Source: Sclerurus mexicanus
Lineage: Eukaryota > Chordata > Aves > Passeriformes > Furnariidae
Assembly (NCBI GenBank): GCA_013396755.1
Contig: VWZF01007011.1
Coordinates: 196,980 to 260,979 of the forward strand
DNA length: 64,000 bases
Reading direction: 5' to 3'
Position numbers and translations under genes: made by a program. Positions 11,642-24,304 of this stretch are shown here, one piece after another. The notes under the pieces are model-generated. The model had not been told where the DNA came from. It did not search any database and saw only the letters and a program-made list of their open reading frames with translations. The first letter of the stretch is position 1. Each line of letters begins with the position of its first letter.

Positions 11642-11646
11642 TGCAT
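11642..11646. repeat. Target-site duplication, right copy (TGCAT)
   Basis: Exact match to the left copy at 11279-11283. Confidence 0.75.
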
Positions 11647-13261
11647 TACTTATTCCACTTCTGATAGTTTGAGTCTATTCCCACAATGCATCACTTCTGG
11701 AAATTTATATGCACGCTTCTGATCACTTCTGACACTTTGGAACATGCTGCCCAAGATGTCAATCAACACATTAAGAAATATCAGCTATATCAGGAGGAAA
11801 TTTTTGGACCTATTCCAGATTCCCACCTGTAATAAGCAATGAGATGCTTAATTTTGAAGGTCCAGTTAGTTACTGGTTTTCATCCTGGTTCATTGTCTCA
11901 AGCTGGTCCATTACCTCATGTATGCAAAATATGGCTGGAAATTTCTGGGCAATCCAAGGAATTAATTAAATACTTAATACAACTTTCATAAGAGTAAATG
12001 TTTACAATTTTAAAAATACAAGAAGTGCTAGCATATTTAACATCCACACCTTTCACATAATATCTCTCTAAGGAGATAAAGTATTCATTGGCAGATTTGG
12101 GTTCAAAGGTTATTTTCAAAGTTTGGAGTGAAGTCTGTTTGTCTGTGAACAATTTGTTGTGAATATTGTTATCGCTGGGCTGAAAGTGTCATGCTTGTTG
12201 AAGCTATGACCATATCTTATTTCTCTTTCTAGATTATATAAACTTGACGAAGCACTGATAAAATTCTGGCTCTATTTTGACAGAGTGAAATGTCAAAGCA
12301 TTTATTTGAGAAATGAAAATACTACATGCATAGTGTCTGACTTTTGCTTTTGGCAAATCTGACTATGCTTCTACCTTGTTTTTGGCAGGAGTAATTTGTA
12401 CTTTCTGAAAGACCACACAAGCAAGGGAATCACTTACAACATGAAAACAATACCAATTTATTATAAAATGGGCAAAAGTAGAAAAAAGTATACTTGTATT
12501 TTGCTGTTCAGAATCTTAAAGAGATATCATTTGGATTAGAAAGAGCAAGATTTTTTTAGTACTGGCTGTGAATAATTTGTCAGTGTTAAACCAATTTCAC
12601 AGAGTATTATTTTATGATTACTAATATTGAAGGCTATTATTCATTACTACTTTATTGCATAATTAAGTCTTCATATATTATTATATATAATAAGTGAATT
12701 CATAATGCAGGACTTTTCAAAAAGAGCCATTGAAAGAGAACAGACTATAACTATGGCTATGGAATTTTTATCCATTTTATCAAAGTTTATTTTAATAATT
12801 TATAACTTTGTAACAATGATCAAACATGTAATAATTATGAAGCACTAGTACTCCATGTTCTGTAAACTTGGGGTACAATATAAGCACTATGTACGTGCAG
12901 TAAACCTTTTCAAACAATTCTAAGTATTTTAAAACTCCTCAGAAAGTTTCAGTAATGCTGCAATGTTTCAGTTTTCTCTTAAGGTCAGAGAAAAAAATCA
13001 TAGGTAACTAATTTTGAGTATTAAAATACAATGTGATTAGTCCCAATGAAGGGAATAGGTCCATATATACCTACAGCTATAGATGTTAATATATTTTTCA
13101 AATTCAGAGTAGATACCTGTTCTTCACGAGACCCTAAATAATTGTTTTAAACCTAAACAAAAGTAAAGGTTAATAATTTTTATCCTATATTCAGATATTT
13201 TTTCAGACATACTTTTTTTTTTCTTTTTAACTACCAACATTAATTTAGCACAGGTGACAAC
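11647..13261. other. AT-rich DNA, no gene seen
   Basis: No recognisable element. The only open frame of note (11916-12152, minus, 78 codons) has no recognisable motif. Confidence 0.55.
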
Positions 13262-13595
13262 CACAGAAAGACTTGGCTTGGAAATGATCTCAAAAATTAT
13301 CTAGTTTCAACCCTCCTGCCATGGTCAGGAATGACACTCACTAGATCATGTTGCTTGGTGCTCCATCCAACCTGGGCATGAACACTTCCAGGAATGGGGT
13401 GTTCACAACTTCTCTGGACAATCTCTTTCAGTGGCTCACCACCCTCTGAGTAAAGAACTTCCTAACATCTAATTTAAATCTCTCCTCTTTTAGTTTCAAA
13501 TCATTCTCCCTTTTCCTATCACTATCTGCCTGTGTAAAAAAGTCACTCACAGTCTTTTACAAGTCCTTCTCAAGTATTGGAAGGTCACAAAGATA
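13262..13595 (-). mobile_element. CR1 LINE 3' end, minus strand (fragment)
   Basis: The plus strand reads as the reverse complement of a CR1 3' end: CAACCCTCCTGCCATGGTCA near 13308, TGCTCCATCCAACCTGGGCA near 13360, CTCACCACCCTCTGAGTAAA near 13435, ending at about 13595. It is 5'-truncated with no surviving frame. The 3'-terminal ATAGAATC repeats have decayed to CACAGAAAGAC. It looks like the same broad CR1 group as the 1.2-kb and 41.8-kb copies. Confidence 0.9.
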
Positions 13596-14590
13596 ATTTC
13601 ATTGTCTTTTAAGACATTATGGTGTTACCTAGGTCGTAGTTATACTTTTTGAGTGCATTTCTCACTATATCATATTTACTTAAAAAGGTCTTATTTTGTT
13701 CAAGATATCCTCAAGAACTAAGAAAATGAGACAGAACAGCAGAAATTAAAGGCCCCACTTGAACTCTATTATTTCAATTCAGCAAAGTCTACTTGTACTT
13801 TAGAAAGAATTTCAGATGTAAATGGTGCAGTGTAGAAAAAGTCTAAGGCAAACAAGCATCTTCTTTGATGTACCATGACTGTCACTCTACATAAGGGTAA
13901 GGAGAGTTAACCGTGAGTCTCAAGCTGTGTTTTAGTTTGTCCTGATACTTCACAAAAGCTCTACTACTGGTGCCTGAAGGTGCAATATAATTTTTTGGAG
14001 AAGCTGTTATGACTTCTGGTTAAGCAAGAATCATGTGTTGTTGTGGTCTTTTCAGTTGCCATGACCTAATCAATAACAGTTTTACCAGTGCCAAGATTCT
14101 TACATTTGTCCCTAGTAAGTACCATTAAACACTCAGGAGGATTATGAAAGGTCTATGCTGCTCCCCATTAAGTTCAGCAAGTTTGTGAATTCTTGCATTA
14201 CTCAGTGGGGTTGAAGCCACATAGCTACATCACTCCTACCATCTTTAAAGACCAGAACTGCATTCCCGTCCAGTATCAGGATTTGCAGCTGCTTCATCTG
14301 CCCAATCTTTATGCGCAATATGAAGTTCTATTCTCCTCTGCCATACATCTCTGTTGATACCTTCATGACTAAAAGCTAGCATAGCCAGCAACCAGGAGAT
14401 TCATGGATGTGCAGTTCCTCTAGTGGCATGAATTCCTCTCTGTTTTCTAAATTAAGACAATAAGGTGTCTTTCTAGTGGGGAAAGGGAAGATTAAATACC
14501 AATTTCTTCCTGATGATTCTGTGTTCAGGGACATATTTTGAAATAGCAGCATAAATTAGTAGTTTTCAGTGTAAAAAACTCCAAATAAAC
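13596..14590. other. Unassigned, less AT-rich stretch
   Basis: I see no gene that I can support. Part of the minus strand (about 14250-14390) has an uninterrupted run of roughly 50 codons (…EGINRDVWQRRI…), which ends in a stop. Neighbouring coding-like runs lie in other frames. It could be a decayed pseudogene or chance. Confidence 0.4.
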
Positions 14591-14644
14591 CAAAAAAAAA
14601 AAAAAAAAGCCCCCCAAAAAACAAAAACCCAACCAAACAAAAAA
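14591..14644. repeat. A run and A/C-rich low-complexity tract
   Basis: A run of 17 A, then CCCCCC and alternating A/C-rich text. Same character as the tract at 756-852. Confidence 0.9.
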
Positions 14645-14675
14645 CTGTGTGAGAAAACTGGGTGTGTCTTCATAG

Positions 14676-14745
14676 GTAAATAGATAGATGGATATAGATC
14701 CAAATGATATAGATATAGATCTATCTATCTAAATAGATAATTATC
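14676..14745. repeat. Degenerate (GATA)n/(TATC)n tract
   Basis: Imperfect GATA/ATAG units up to about 14720 are followed by their complement (ATCTATCT). The middle (GATATAGATCTATCT region, 14708-14731) is therefore nearly self-complementary and could fold back. Confidence 0.85.
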
Positions 14746-17700
14746 TGTTAATATTCCCAGTTGTGTACATATATAATAACTATTTGTAAATTTCTCTCTA
14801 TAGACTATAACATGAGCATGGGAAGATCAGTTATCCTGAATGAAAATTAACTTTTTTGAATACTCCTCTAATTTCTTCATGGAACAGAATATGACAGGAA
14901 GTGGTCTAATGTGTAAGTACTGAAATGGAAAAGCCATGTCACTAGTAGGTAGTATGATGCTGGAGATACTTTCCAGGATTGTCCTCGTGTTTGTGAAAGA
15001 ACAGGCATATGTAATAAGAAAGTCAGTGTGATGAGAAACCACATATATTTGAAATTAAAAGATCAGTGTTGTTTAGCTACATACAGATGTATGTTAATAA
15101 TGTGTTCTCTGCATTTGCAGTGATATGTTTGCAGTTGCAAACATATCAATAACAGAAATATTTTCTCCTGAAACTTTATTTCCACATTTCTAAAGTGACA
15201 TTGTCAAGAAAATCTGCTACATGAGAAACTTAGGTCCTATAAAATTCAATACTGCCTTTATAATTTCCTTCAATGACAGCTGAACTATACCAAATAGAAA
15301 GGTATTTTTGAAGGCATGGCATTCTGATACCTTTTTTTTTTTCCATCTGTCACATTGTGTGATATTGCTATGCATGCTTAAATGTTTGATGTATTCCACC
15401 AGATGGCTGGATGTATTGCAGTCAGGAGTACAGGGTTTTGTTTTGTACCTATCTGCTTTTTAAACATTAAACATCTGTACTACAGCAAGAATGAGAAAGA
15501 GAATATCTGACAAAAACGCAGTAAGATGCATAGCTCGGATATTTTGCTACTGCTGCATTAAACCCTGTTTTAATTTGGACATAGTTTAAATAATTTTTTT
15601 TTAATGTAATACAAGTATGATATTTCAGGAATTTAAACAGAAGCAAAATTAGAAATTACCAGTTTCAAATTATCTTCTGTACTGTTATAATTCTTAGATG
15701 ACATTTAAAATATAAGTCTTTAGGAGCAAAAGTACAAAAGCCATCTTAAGAGAAACAGCTACTGCGTATGAATGGGGATATTATTCAACATAAAATCACA
15801 AGGCCTTTCAGCACATGAATTTAATGTGCACGTGCAGCAATCTTTCTTGACACTATAAAGCTTCAGAGGATCCATTACTGTCTTCAAGTTTATAATCTGT
15901 GCATTAACAGGTTTCGTGATAGACAGAGCTATTACGCATTCTATTCTGCCAATGTTATTACTTCAGAGAGAGAAATTAAAGAAAATATGTGAAATAAAAA
16001 AGTTATTAACATGTAAAAAAGTTGTTTAAAATATTACAATACATTTAGTATAATATTATATAATACATGACAATTACTGTGTCATTTGAATGAAGAATTA
16101 AATTAAAATAATAATTTAGATTCAATTCTTTATCACTGTGATTAAAACCATTGCTGTTGTAAATTCATTTGAGGCATAGGATTGCTGAAGCACACTCTTG
16201 GGAAGCAGAGAAGTGAGTTCACAAAAAGTATCCATTAGAAAAATATTTCTAAGAAAGATCTTTCATATCTTTTTCATAAATATTTCTTCTAAACTCTTTC
16301 CGAGCCCTATTAGTGAGAGAATCATGCTGTCACGAAACATACATTTGGATTTTAGCTTTAGGTTTTATTGTGTTTTACTTAAGTAGAGAGCAAAATAAAT
16401 AAAGGCACATTAAGTAACAATCTACTTGCTTTAAGGCCTTTATATCCAACTCTTATTGATAGCTCAGGGCTCCTCATATACACAAAATACAGAGCCACCG
16501 ACCTTTCTTTTTGTAATGTAGAGCAGACCCATGTTAAGCTATTTCTAGCAATCTAAGCTGCCGTGTTGAAGTTAAAGGACTAATTTCCAATTCCATGTAA
16601 AAAAGTCAGAGAATTTGATGGTGTTGAAATAGATGATTAATTTAATCTGAGATTGTCCCAAAAATCCTACCAGGTTTATGCCTGCTACAGCAGGATGGGC
16701 TTCTCTTCTGCATCCCAGGCCATATGTCCCAGTACCATGCAGGGGCTCTTCATGTACCAGAGCCTATGAAACAGCAGCAAGCACCTATCTATATACACAA
16801 AACCAGATACTCCTAATGACAGCTACAAGGCAAATTCTTCATATGTGAATCTAGAAGTTAAGAGCTGCTGTTTAAAACAACAATCTTTTTATCCAGGCCA
16901 AATTTGCAAGACCAGGTAACTGTGGACTAAACAAATGACAGTTTTTTCCTCTTTCCAGGCTGTGCTAAGAGTCAGTCCTTTCAACATTCTCAAAAGCTAG
17001 TTCAGTACCTATCTAAGAAAAGAAGATTCATCCCCCAGGAGTGTAAATTAACTTTTGTAGTCTACCATGTTTGTCTGTCTTGTACAGAGTAATAATCTCC
17101 TATAATGAATTATTACAGTACTCTGTAGAACAAAGAACACTTCAAGGGATCAATTTCAGATCTGAATCAGTTTACACATTTCCAAACTGAGCTACACTGC
17201 CCGTCCCTTTGGTGTATATTAAAAGACACATATAATTACCAAAAAAAGAAAGTCTTTTCATATTTTTATCTTTTAATCACTCTCAAAAGCAAGAAGCTGG
17301 CAAAACATCAGGATTGGCATAATTTTATGGATTTTGCACAGATGTTCATAAAAGTAATGCAATCTTTATAATTGCAGCTATCATTTGGACATTCACAGAA
17401 GGATATTGACTTTAATTATAAAACTCATCAGAATACTAATGAAGGTGTCTTTATTACTGTGCAAGAACAATCCATATTTTTTTTAATATCAGCACATTTT
17501 ACAGTATAATAAAATCCTGTATTGCTATGTGGTGAGTTTGGGGAAGCAATGAAGTATCAATTTTAGAAAAAAAAAACCCAAACATTTATATAAGAGCAGC
17601 TTTAATTTTCTAATTTTGTAAATTTAAATTTGCTTGTACCTCAACAAAAAGACCTAGTTCAGTCCATCTCCACAAGAATAGATTATTGGTTGGGTGGCAG

Positions 17701-17848
17701 CTGTATGACTGACATGAACAAGCCAAGCATGATATTTAAGGATATTTCTTTCATATATGTCAAATTCCTTTAAGTCTTGTCCTATTAATTGAAATTTGTA
17801 TATATTTCATTGTTTGGGTCTTCAAGAAAGGAGTTCCAATTTTAGATC
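14746..17848. other. AT-rich DNA, no gene seen
   Basis: No supported gene or recognised repeat. Around 15115-15150 the word ATATGTTTGCAGTTGCAAACATAT forms a short palindrome. Several 60-70-codon frames have no recognisable motif. Confidence 0.5.
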
Positions 17849-17871
17849 CATCCTTCCTTCCTTCCTTCNTT
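17849..17871. repeat. (CCTT)n microsatellite containing an unresolved base
   Basis: About five CCTT units. Base 17869 is 'n', the only ambiguous base I noticed in the window, so the repeat length may be uncertain in the assembly. Confidence 0.9.
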
Positions 17872-18353
17872 GCTAGGGTTATTTGTAGCAAATCACTCAT
17901 AATTCTAAATGCCTGCTACTCCATTTGCCTCTTTCAGATTAAGCTGCTTTTTTCCTGATCTAATATTGAAAGGTGACAAATTAAGTTTAGAAAAATTATG
18001 ACCTGTGGATTATACATTGATTTCCTGACAATTTCTTATCATTCCTTGAAGAACAGCTTTTACAAGCTTACAGATGAAAAATGTATACTAAGAACCTACC
18101 TGTTTGGCCATGAAAGCAATTGTGAAACTGTTAGATGGAGGATAAATAGTAATGTGCAACCAAGAGCAATTAAGATGTACAGCAATTCAGATACCCACTT
18201 CCCCCCAGTGACTGGCTGGAGCATATAACAGACACAGCTGGCTTTCATCCTAGGAGTCCAAAGTAACAGCCTAATAGCAAAAAAAACCCAGAGAAGTTAG
18301 AAAAGCCAATGTGTCTGGTAATTACCACAAATATGAAAAATCGTTGTTTCTGG
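17872..18353. other. AT-rich DNA, no gene seen
   Basis: A 76-codon plus-strand frame (17998-18228) shows no motif that I recognise; nothing else is visible. Confidence 0.5.
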
Positions 18354-18401
18354 AAATGTGAATTTTGATTCACATATAAATGTGAATTTTGGTTCACATA
18401 T
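18354..18401. repeat. 24-bp tandem duplication; each unit is a hairpin
   Basis: Two adjacent 24-bp units (18354-18377 and 18378-18401) differ by a single base (GATTCACAT versus GGTTCACAT). Each holds the inverted pair ATGTGAA...TTCACAT around a 6-base loop, so each copy could fold as a 7-bp hairpin. Confidence 0.9.
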
Positions 18402-20117
18402 AGCAATATTTACAGATCATAAGCCCTAGATAACATATCAGAAAAAAAAAGCATTTATCTCATTTACTCTCTAAGTTTTCTGTTATATTATTCTCTCTTG
18501 CCTTTTGAGAATGTTTTAAGAATTTCATAGCTTTTTAAGAATTTTCACACATGGAATTTCCCATGATGCTTCAATTATATAAAAACTGCTTTAGTTTCTA
18601 TTGTAATGAGTAGGAGGTATGTTTTAGTACTTCAAGGGAGAATCTAACTGCTCACTTTCCTTACGTCTGGCACACATTATTAAAGAAAATTTTCTCCCTT
18701 GTTTTTATAAAAAACCCTGAATGTTTTATTTTATCTTTGTATTAATGATGATATCTCATGGCTCTTTTGTTCATGGTAATAGTTTTTCACTTTGTTGGGA
18801 AGGAATTCAGAAACATTTAGTTTTTTGGCTTAATAAAATTATTTCCTTTTTTATTTATTTATTGTCTTCATAATTTCAATATGTATTTTATTATTTGTCT
18901 TACTGTTATAATTGCAGTAGCAATCCATCCACAGTGATCCTTTTTAAACTGCCAATACAAATGGTTCCCATTACAATCTGTTTGAATTGATCTACTGCTC
19001 GCGATAACATTTTGTCCTTCCAAAAGAATACAATGCATACTGTGTACTTTCATTTTGCCAGTATAATTAAAAAGTTTGAAAATAATTCCTCTTTAATATT
19101 TCTTTTCTTCAAAGTCATATTATCATCAGGAAACATAGCACGTAATGTGACTGAATGAATCAGAAGCACGAAGGAATGTGTGAACAGTTCTGACCAGATT
19201 TTTCTTTGCAAAGCCACCATATTAAGTGACATGGGATGTTTCTCTGTGTTATATGGGTTTTGTATAGGCAAACTGGAAATTAAATGTCAAATTTTCAGTT
19301 GCACTTTGTAAACTCCAAACCAATATGTTTTTTTTTTCTAATGTTAGCAGACCAAAACACCATGTATTACTGTTACATGATCCTGAAATTCAATTACCTT
19401 ATTTATGATTATATATATATATATATATAAATAATTAAAAAAAAATATTGCCTACAGTGGTGGCTCAGAATTCTATCACATAGTTATTTTGTCACCTATG
19501 CACACAACTAAAGTTGTGATATTATTAGGGGTGAAAACTGTTTTGGAGGAAAAGCTGTGACCACAGAGAAAATGTGGAGTGGAAACTAATGCAAGGTTAG
19601 TAGTGTGTTTTATCTTTTCATTGAATAGGTTGTTAAAAAATTTGAAAGTGTGAGGCAAATTCAGATAGTGACCACTAGTTTCCTCTCCGTAAAATTCAAT
19701 GTGGAGTAGGAGTAAATTCTGCAGGTGACTGTGGCACGCTCTTTTTGATATCATTCTGCATAGTTTCTTATGACGGTAGGTTTTGGGGTATTTTTGTGCT
19801 TGGCTCTGTTTCCCCGCCTATCATTCTTTGAAGAGCAAAATTATGTTGGTTTTTTTTTTGTTTGGTTTTGTTATTGCTTAATTCCACAAACATTAGTTCA
19901 CTGAAATACAAAGTCTTTTTCATATATAATTAAAAAAAAAATACTGTTAGTAATTATAAATAGTGTTTCACAGGGAAAATGTCTGATATTGTAGGAACCT
20001 GTAAAGGATGGAGGAAGAAATTCAATTCTCTGCAAAGACGAGAGCACAGAGTGTTCAAATTCTGAAATATTGATTATATCAGAAATCATGTTGAGAGTTG
20101 TTAGGATTATAGTTGTT
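18402..20117. other. AT-rich DNA with (AT)n tract
   Basis: No gene that I can support. A pure (AT)n run of about 20 bases lies at 19409-19430. Minus-strand frames of 61-92 codons at 18868-19754 show no family features. Confidence 0.55.
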
Positions 20118-20190
20118 GAATCATAGAATCATTAATGTTGGAAATGACCTTTAAGATCGAGTCCAACCATTAGCCCAGCACTGCCAAGTT
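20118..20190 (-). mobile_element. CR1 LINE extreme 3' end, minus strand (short)
   Basis: Plus strand GAATCATAGAATCATTAATG, then GGAAATGACCTTTAAGATC and GTCCAACCATTAGCCCAGCA, is the reverse complement of the last ~70 bp of CR1. Similarity fades after about 20190. It is a strongly 5'-truncated insertion and the terminal repeat is well preserved. Confidence 0.92.
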
Positions 20191-23100
20191 TCCCAAAATA
20201 GATCATTAGTGTCATAATAGATGCCCAAAACAATAGCAAGTGCACCCGGATAGCATGAAACACAGTTAAAGAAAACCACCCCACCTTCATCAGGGCATCA
20301 AGGCAGAACTATTACCTCTGAAAGATGTCAAAACTACGCTTGAAGCAATTCCAGAAGTTAAAACCTGAGAGTGGTTCCAGCAGTTAATTTTCACACAGCT
20401 GTAGTAAAGAGAGTGGCACATCAAAGTGGAAGTCTCACCAAAAACCCATGAGAAATTCATGGTCAACAGATTTTCTCTCAGTGTGATACTATCCATGATC
20501 AGCCACTCCTGAAGAGCTCAGCTGTAAGGATAATAAGGCTGACATGGAAGTACAGCCTACTCCAGGCAGCATCTGTACTGATGTTCACCAGGTCACCTCC
20601 ATAGACTGAGTGATGCCATGTGATTTGACACACTCTTTGTGACCTTGTTGATCTTGGAAAAAGAGTTAGTGCTCCAGGCATTTCAAGGAGATAGAAAAAC
20701 TTTTTTTTGGGTGTGACTGGTTTTTGTTTGTTTGTTCTCTTGACCATTCAAGTAGGAGAACTTAATAAAAAGAGGAAGGTATTTAGAATAAAAATGGAGG
20801 AAATGGAGACTCCTACCAGTGAGAAAAGGAAGCTAATGTTCAAGAAGGGTAAAGGAAATTAAATATCACTTGTGGCTGCAATGTAAGGGACAAGAACAAA
20901 GCAGAACATAATATGGATAGGGGAATGAGGGAAAACATAATGCTGGAGTAATGATGTTTTCTCATCTCTTACGAAAGAGGTAGGGAGTGACAGTCACTGT
21001 CTGACTCGGGTAACCAAAAGCAGAAAAGAAGAGTTGCTGTCTTCTGTTATATAAGAATACTATATAAGAATGATGCTGAGCTAGAACTGCTCCTCTACAA
21101 CTTTTTTGTCATTTTTTATCAGAGGGTGCACTTAACACTGTGGATATACTTATACATTTCATATTATGTTTCTTTGTTTGTTTTATGATATAGTGCATGA
21201 ACAGAGAACAAAATGCAATTTTATTTCTGCTGTAAAGTATTGCTACAAAAATCTTGAAGTTTATCCTCTAATAAACAACTCAGGGACAAGTGGGATTGGC
21301 AAGGTTTTCAGTTGTAGTTCTTAAATTCAGTTCAAAACTGTGGATTCCTGTAGGGGATCTCAAGTTTTACATCAGCCTTTGTAATGTCAATGTAGTAAAC
21401 TGTTGAGTACTACCCTAGTTTGTTGGCATAAGGCTTTTAATTTTAAAAACAGTAATTGTTTAATTTAAGTACCTACAATTGAGCAGTTTTAGACTTTTTT
21501 TATAGATAAACTTTGCACTGCATACCTAAACTTAGATAATGAAAATTTCAAACTATATTAAATTAAAAGGTAGGGTTCTTTGATCTTTTTTTGAACTGAT
21601 CAAATTGTGTTTCAGTTAGCCAAATAACATAATGCAAGATTTAACTTTTCAACCATTTCCCTCTTACCACTGAAAATAACCAACAAACAAAACTTTACCC
21701 TAAGAAGGAAGTATCTTTGATAGCATTCTCTGTACATATACTTATAGTGTCATATTATTATATTACACTGTGTTACTTACATATTTAACTTTACTCAAAG
21801 GAAGAAGAATGTCATGCTGATTAATGAAATAATCTTCTTTATCTACTTCAGACTTCCTCTTCTTAGCACCTTTCCTTCTATACTTCACTTGTTCACTTTT
21901 GCTGTTTCAAGTTGCTCCAAACTGTTTCTATTTTTAATGTCAGTTATCTTAGCCAAGCTTATTCTTTTTCAGCTATCCTACTCACCTTTTTCTTCATACC
22001 ACTCAGGGTTTTTGTCTGCCCCATCACTATAGGAATTGAAAGCCTTCCATGTAAAATTGCAATAGAAATGTTCCTAACTATTGTGGATTTACTTACCAGC
22101 AACATTAATCTCTACCAGTTTTCTCTCTCCCTCATCTTAATTTTGCTTTTTTTTTTTTTCTGCCTAACATAATGTAATGTATGTTTTTATTAACCTTTCT
22201 GTATTTATTGTTGACACAATGTATAAATGTAGAAAACTCCATGTAAATTAGAAACATTTAAATTACTACCACAAATTTCAATTTCAAAAACTGTACTTAA
22301 AATCTAAAATGTAAATCTTTCTTACATATATCCAGACTGCAAATGATAAGCACCATGAAACAAATAAATAAATACCACAAGGAAATAAAAGACAATGCAG
22401 ATCAGATTAAAATGCAGCACACACTGAAATAGTCTGCTTTTATCCCAGATTCCCTCAGGACTAATTTGCAGAGTTGAAAGCAGATGTCCCAAAAGAAAAG
22501 AGAGTGTGTAGGGATTTGGAATATATTATATTTGAGCTTGTCTTTTCTTAGCTGATTTGATAGTCATGACTGTATCATTCACCTTGTGTAAGGAAGGGGA
22601 AGCTCACCTTTTCAGGATACTATTATGTGATATCTTAGACAACTATATGGAGCTCTAGGTAACATTTTAGGTTTTTTTCAAGAATTTGTTGGAATTTATA
22701 GATAATCACTTTAACGCTAAGAAAATTTTCTGTGATCACAATTACTTGATAGTTAATAGTAATACATCACAAAAAGTAAGATGTGATCACTAAAATGGTC
22801 TGAACACTAAAATGCTGTGATTGGCTTTTGCTGTTTTTATTCTTTCACATTTGATAACCTAATTTATAAACATTTTCATCAAATTTCCTTTTTGTTTTTC
22901 ACAATTAAACCCTTCAACATGTCAGACTCTTTGTCTCTCCCATCTCTCCCACCGACAAAATGACAGAGGGGATCACCAAATTATTCTGGGAGGATGGGAC
23001 AGTTCAAGATCACCTTACCAACCTCATTTCACCTTTCTAAAAGAAGGTCAGCAGCCTTATGTCCATGTAGTTTACCTCTATCGGTGACCTTGAAATCTTC

Positions 23101-24229
23101 TGTTAGTTCTAAGGAAACTTATTCTGAACATCCATTTTTTACTAATAATTCAGAGTAGGTTAGAATAGCTTCCCCATTAAAAAGTTTCCAAACCTTACAT
23201 TGTACCATATATGCTCACTATATACTGTATGCAAGCATCAACAGATCCAGTAAAGTTTGACAGATCTGAAATTCCTAGCATAGCTCTCAGTCATACAAGG
23301 ATATTCAGATATTATTTAAAAACTTCATTTCCTTCATCTCATTTTCTGGTTTTCCTCTGTCTGGCTCTTTCTGTCCTCTTAGAACTTTTTATGAGTTATA
23401 GTGAAAATATTTATGCCTTTGAAGATGAAAAAAATCTGTAGTATGCTTTAATTTGTTATCAGCCATTTCACTATTTTAAATGAATAGTGAAATGTTAAAT
23501 GTTATTTATTAATGTTCCTCTGACAAAAATGTATTTTATTCAATGTTCTTAAATAGCTTTGGAGTCAGTGTGTGCAAATTTACCCCGTCATCATTCTACT
23601 GTAGGGAAAAAAAAAAAAGTGATTGGACAATTTGCAGAGAACAAGAGAAGACAATTATTTTATGTTCCAGTGAGTTACTTTCAAGTGACAGTCCTAATGG
23701 AAGTGGGGAATCTATTTGATGCAAGTTTGACTAACAGTGTTGAGCTGCCTCCAAAGTCACTGTTTTACTTACTTGAAGATAGAACTAAGTCAGCAGTTTG
23801 TTGTGCTCAAGGTAAGGAGGATTCACACAGGTCAAACATTTGCAGTGTAATAAACAGCAGATACAGTAATTCTGGTTGGCAGTTACACTGCAAGTATTGA
23901 GAGCTGCAACTACAAATCAGCAGTGCTTACTCAAATGTTCCATGACTCTTCCTATCACGTTTTCAAAAGGATGTCATAATTCAATGAAATGAACATGCTG
24001 TCACTATTAAAGATATAGAACTAAGTTATAGCTCTAAAAAGCTGAAAATCACTTGAAGCTATATCACTTTCCACTGTACTAAGCCAAACCCTTTTTATAT
24101 TTTTAATGTTTTCATGCAAAATCTTTCTAGCTTTACTTAATAGGCACTTTATTCATAGTGGACTACACCTTATTTGTAGTGGAAAAAGACATAAAATCCA
24201 CATGAATGTTAAATAACAAGAATAGAAAC
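20191..24229. other. AT-rich DNA, no supported gene
   Basis: No recognised element. Frames of 60-113 codons are present, but none has recognisable motifs. The longest (23559-23900, plus) reaches a good donor-like GTAAGG at 23812-23817, but its acceptor side is weak. Pyrimidine-rich text lies near 21845-22160. Confidence 0.5.
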
Positions 24230-24304
24230 AAAGGGGGGGAATAAAATAAAAGAAAAAATAAAAATAAAAACAAACAATGCCCCCCCCCCCCCCCCAAAAA
24301 AAAA
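24230..24304. repeat. G run, A-rich tract, 16-base C run
   Basis: Seven G at about 24233-24239, then (AAAAT)-like A-rich text, an uninterrupted run of 16 C (24280-24295) and nine A (24296-24304). Homopolymers this long are prone to slippage and sequencing error. Confidence 0.9.
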
